Shown one piece after another: positions 5,012 through 5,770 of a stretch of DNA of 5,770 bases. The DNA is from Paracoccaceae bacterium. Its GTDB lineage: Bacteria; Pseudomonadota; Alphaproteobacteria; Rhodobacterales; Rhodobacteraceae. The notes beneath the pieces were generated by a model that was given only the letters and a program-made list of their open reading frames with translations, was not told the DNA's origin and did not search any database. The position numbers were made by a program, and so were the translations under genes. How positions within the stretch are numbered: the stretch's first letter is position 1; each line of letters starts with the position of its first letter. The stretch is taken from the NCBI GenBank assembly GCA_007131945.1, contig SLPP01000050.1:1-5770 (forward strand). Reading direction: 5' to 3'.

Positions 5012-5389
5012 ATGTTCGGAACCCTGCTGCAGATCGCGATCGGCGGCGCGCTGGGCGCGATGGCGCGTTTCGGCACGCAGTCGCTGGCGCTCCGGCTCTT
5101 CGGGCCGACCTTCCCCATCGGCACGCTCGCCGCGAACGTGCTGGGTTCCTTCCTGATGGGCCTCGCCGTCGCCTGGCTGGTGGATCGCGAGTTCGCCCGC
5201 TTCCTGCCCTTCGCCACGGTCGGCTTCCTCGGCGCCTACACCACCTTCTCGACCTATGCGCTCGACGCGCTGCGGCTGTGGGAAAAGGGCGAGGCGATGC
5301 TGGCGCTCGGCTATGTCATTGGCTCGGTCGTCCTGTGCATCGCCGCCTGCCTCGCCGGTCTCGGCCTCGGCCGGAGCCTGATGTCGTGA
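5012..5389 (+). CDS. crcB: Fluoride ion channel CrcB/Fluc
   Basis: A 125-residue inner-membrane protein, typical length for Fluc. It works as an antiparallel dimer that lets fluoride leave the cytoplasm. Four membrane helices are visible, about 5-27, 34-57, 64-90 and 97-120. Family signatures are GGALGAMAR (11-19), PIGTLAANVLGSFLMG (35-50, with pore Asn42) and GFLGAYTTFSTY (71-82), the helix-3 break that holds the central sodium ion. Of the two pore-lining phenylalanines in the usual TTFSTF motif, the first is Phe79 and the second is Tyr82, an aromatic replacement. It follows rarA by 41 bases and overlaps the next gene by 4, so it is co-transcribed. No fluoride riboswitch precedes it, so expression is probably constitutive unless the operon promoter is regulated. 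Confidence 0.96.
   Translation: MFGTLLQIAIGGALGAMARFGTQSLALRLFGPTFPIGTLAANVLGSFLMGLAVAWLVDREFARFLPFATVGFLGAYTTFSTYALDALRLWEKGEAMLALGYVIGSVVLCIAACLAGLGLGRSLMS
5373..5376 (+). promoter_or_regulatory. Ribosome binding site of the pseudouridine synthase gene, inside crcB
   Basis: GGAG within the last codons of crcB lies 9 bases before the GTG at 5386. It supports that start rather than the in-frame GTG at 5395. The GTGA overlap suggests the two genes are translationally coupled. Confidence 0.5.
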
Positions 5390-5770
5390 GCGGCGTGCAG
5401 CACCTGACCGTGGCCGAGGACGAGGGCGAGCAGCGTCTCGACCGCTGGCTCAGGCGGCGCTTTCCGCACGTCACGCAGGCGATGGTCGAGAAGCTCTGCC
5501 GCAAGGGCGAGCTGCGGGTCGACGGCGGGCGCGTCAAGGCCGCGACGCGGCTGGAGCCGGGGCAGAGCGTGCGCGTCCCGCCGCTGCCCGACGCCCCGCC
5601 CCCCGTGCCGAAACCGGCCGCCGCTGCGCCGGGCATCGCGCCCGCCGACGCAAGGATGATCCGGGACGCGGTCCTGTGGATGGACGCGCACATCATCGCG
5701 CTCGACAAGCCGCCGGGCCTGCCCAGCCAGGGCGGCTCGGGCCAGGGGACGCGGCATGTCGACGCCCTGA
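5386..5770 (+). CDS. rluC: RluC/RluD-type 23S rRNA pseudouridine synthase (5' part, cut by window end)
   Basis: The first 128 residues of an RluA-family enzyme that converts specific uridines of 23S rRNA to pseudouridine. It starts at GTG 5386, sharing four bases with the crcB stop (GTGA), and begins MSGVQHLTV, like relatives I recall from this bacterial group. Residues about 14-65 form an S4 RNA-binding domain: EQRLDRWLRRRFP, VEKLCRKGELRVDGGRVK and a closing VRVPP. A Pro/Ala-rich linker (65-88) leads into the catalytic domain start, VLWMDAHIIALDKPPGLPSQGGSG (residues 96-119, with the KPPG motif). The catalytic Asp, in an HRLDxxTSG motif, would lie beyond the window. An S4 domain argues for RluC or RluD over RluA; which 23S positions it modifies cannot be told from this fragment. 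Confidence 0.9.
   Translation, partial: MSGVQHLTVAEDEGEQRLDRWLRRRFPHVTQAMVEKLCRKGELRVDGGRVKAATRLEPGQSVRVPPLPDAPPPVPKPAAAAPGIAPADARMIRDAVLWMDAHIIALDKPPGLPSQGGSGQGTRHVDAL

Overview
The window reads as a high-GC alphaproteobacterium, most likely of the Rhodobacter/Paracoccus group (Rhodobacterales). This rests on the strongly G/C-ending codons, Shine-Dalgarno sites of the GGAGGTGA type, and the gene order HtrA protease - rarA - crcB - rluC, which I recall as common in that group. No database search was possible. All convincing genes lie on the + strand, and no mobile element, tRNA, rRNA or CRISPR array was seen.

Layout. Bases 1-77 may hold the last codons of an unidentified upstream gene. Bases 78-230 are non-coding and contain a cluster of CCTGC/GCAGG inverted repeats. 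Bases 231-1862 encode an exported tetratricopeptide-repeat protein of unknown function with conserved-looking histidine motifs. It is followed by a perfect 13-bp inverted repeat, probably a terminator, and then a short intergenic region with a heat-shock-like (RpoH-type) promoter candidate. Bases 2035-3420 encode a periplasmic HtrA/DegQ-type serine protease with an intact catalytic triad and two PDZ domains.

Bases 3421-3653 form a 233-base gap that is unusually rich in inverted repeats. It has a perfect 12-bp hairpin with a 3-base loop, two smaller hairpins, and an 8-9 bp repeat pair that could enclose them. Part is probably the protease terminator. The rest could be a structured leader or small RNA, and it is the least explained piece of the window.

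Bases 3654-5770 look like one operon. It runs from rarA (AAA+ ATPase acting at stalled replication forks), through crcB (fluoride channel, 41-base gap, no fluoride riboswitch), to the start of an RluC/RluD-type 23S rRNA pseudouridine synthase. The synthase GTG start overlaps the crcB stop, and the gene runs off the window before its catalytic aspartate.

Functionally the window is mostly housekeeping and stress maintenance: envelope protein quality control, replication-fork repair, fluoride detoxification and ribosome modification. I found no clear new multi-gene system. The best leads are the unexplained TPR family protein and the structured gap between the protease gene and rarA.
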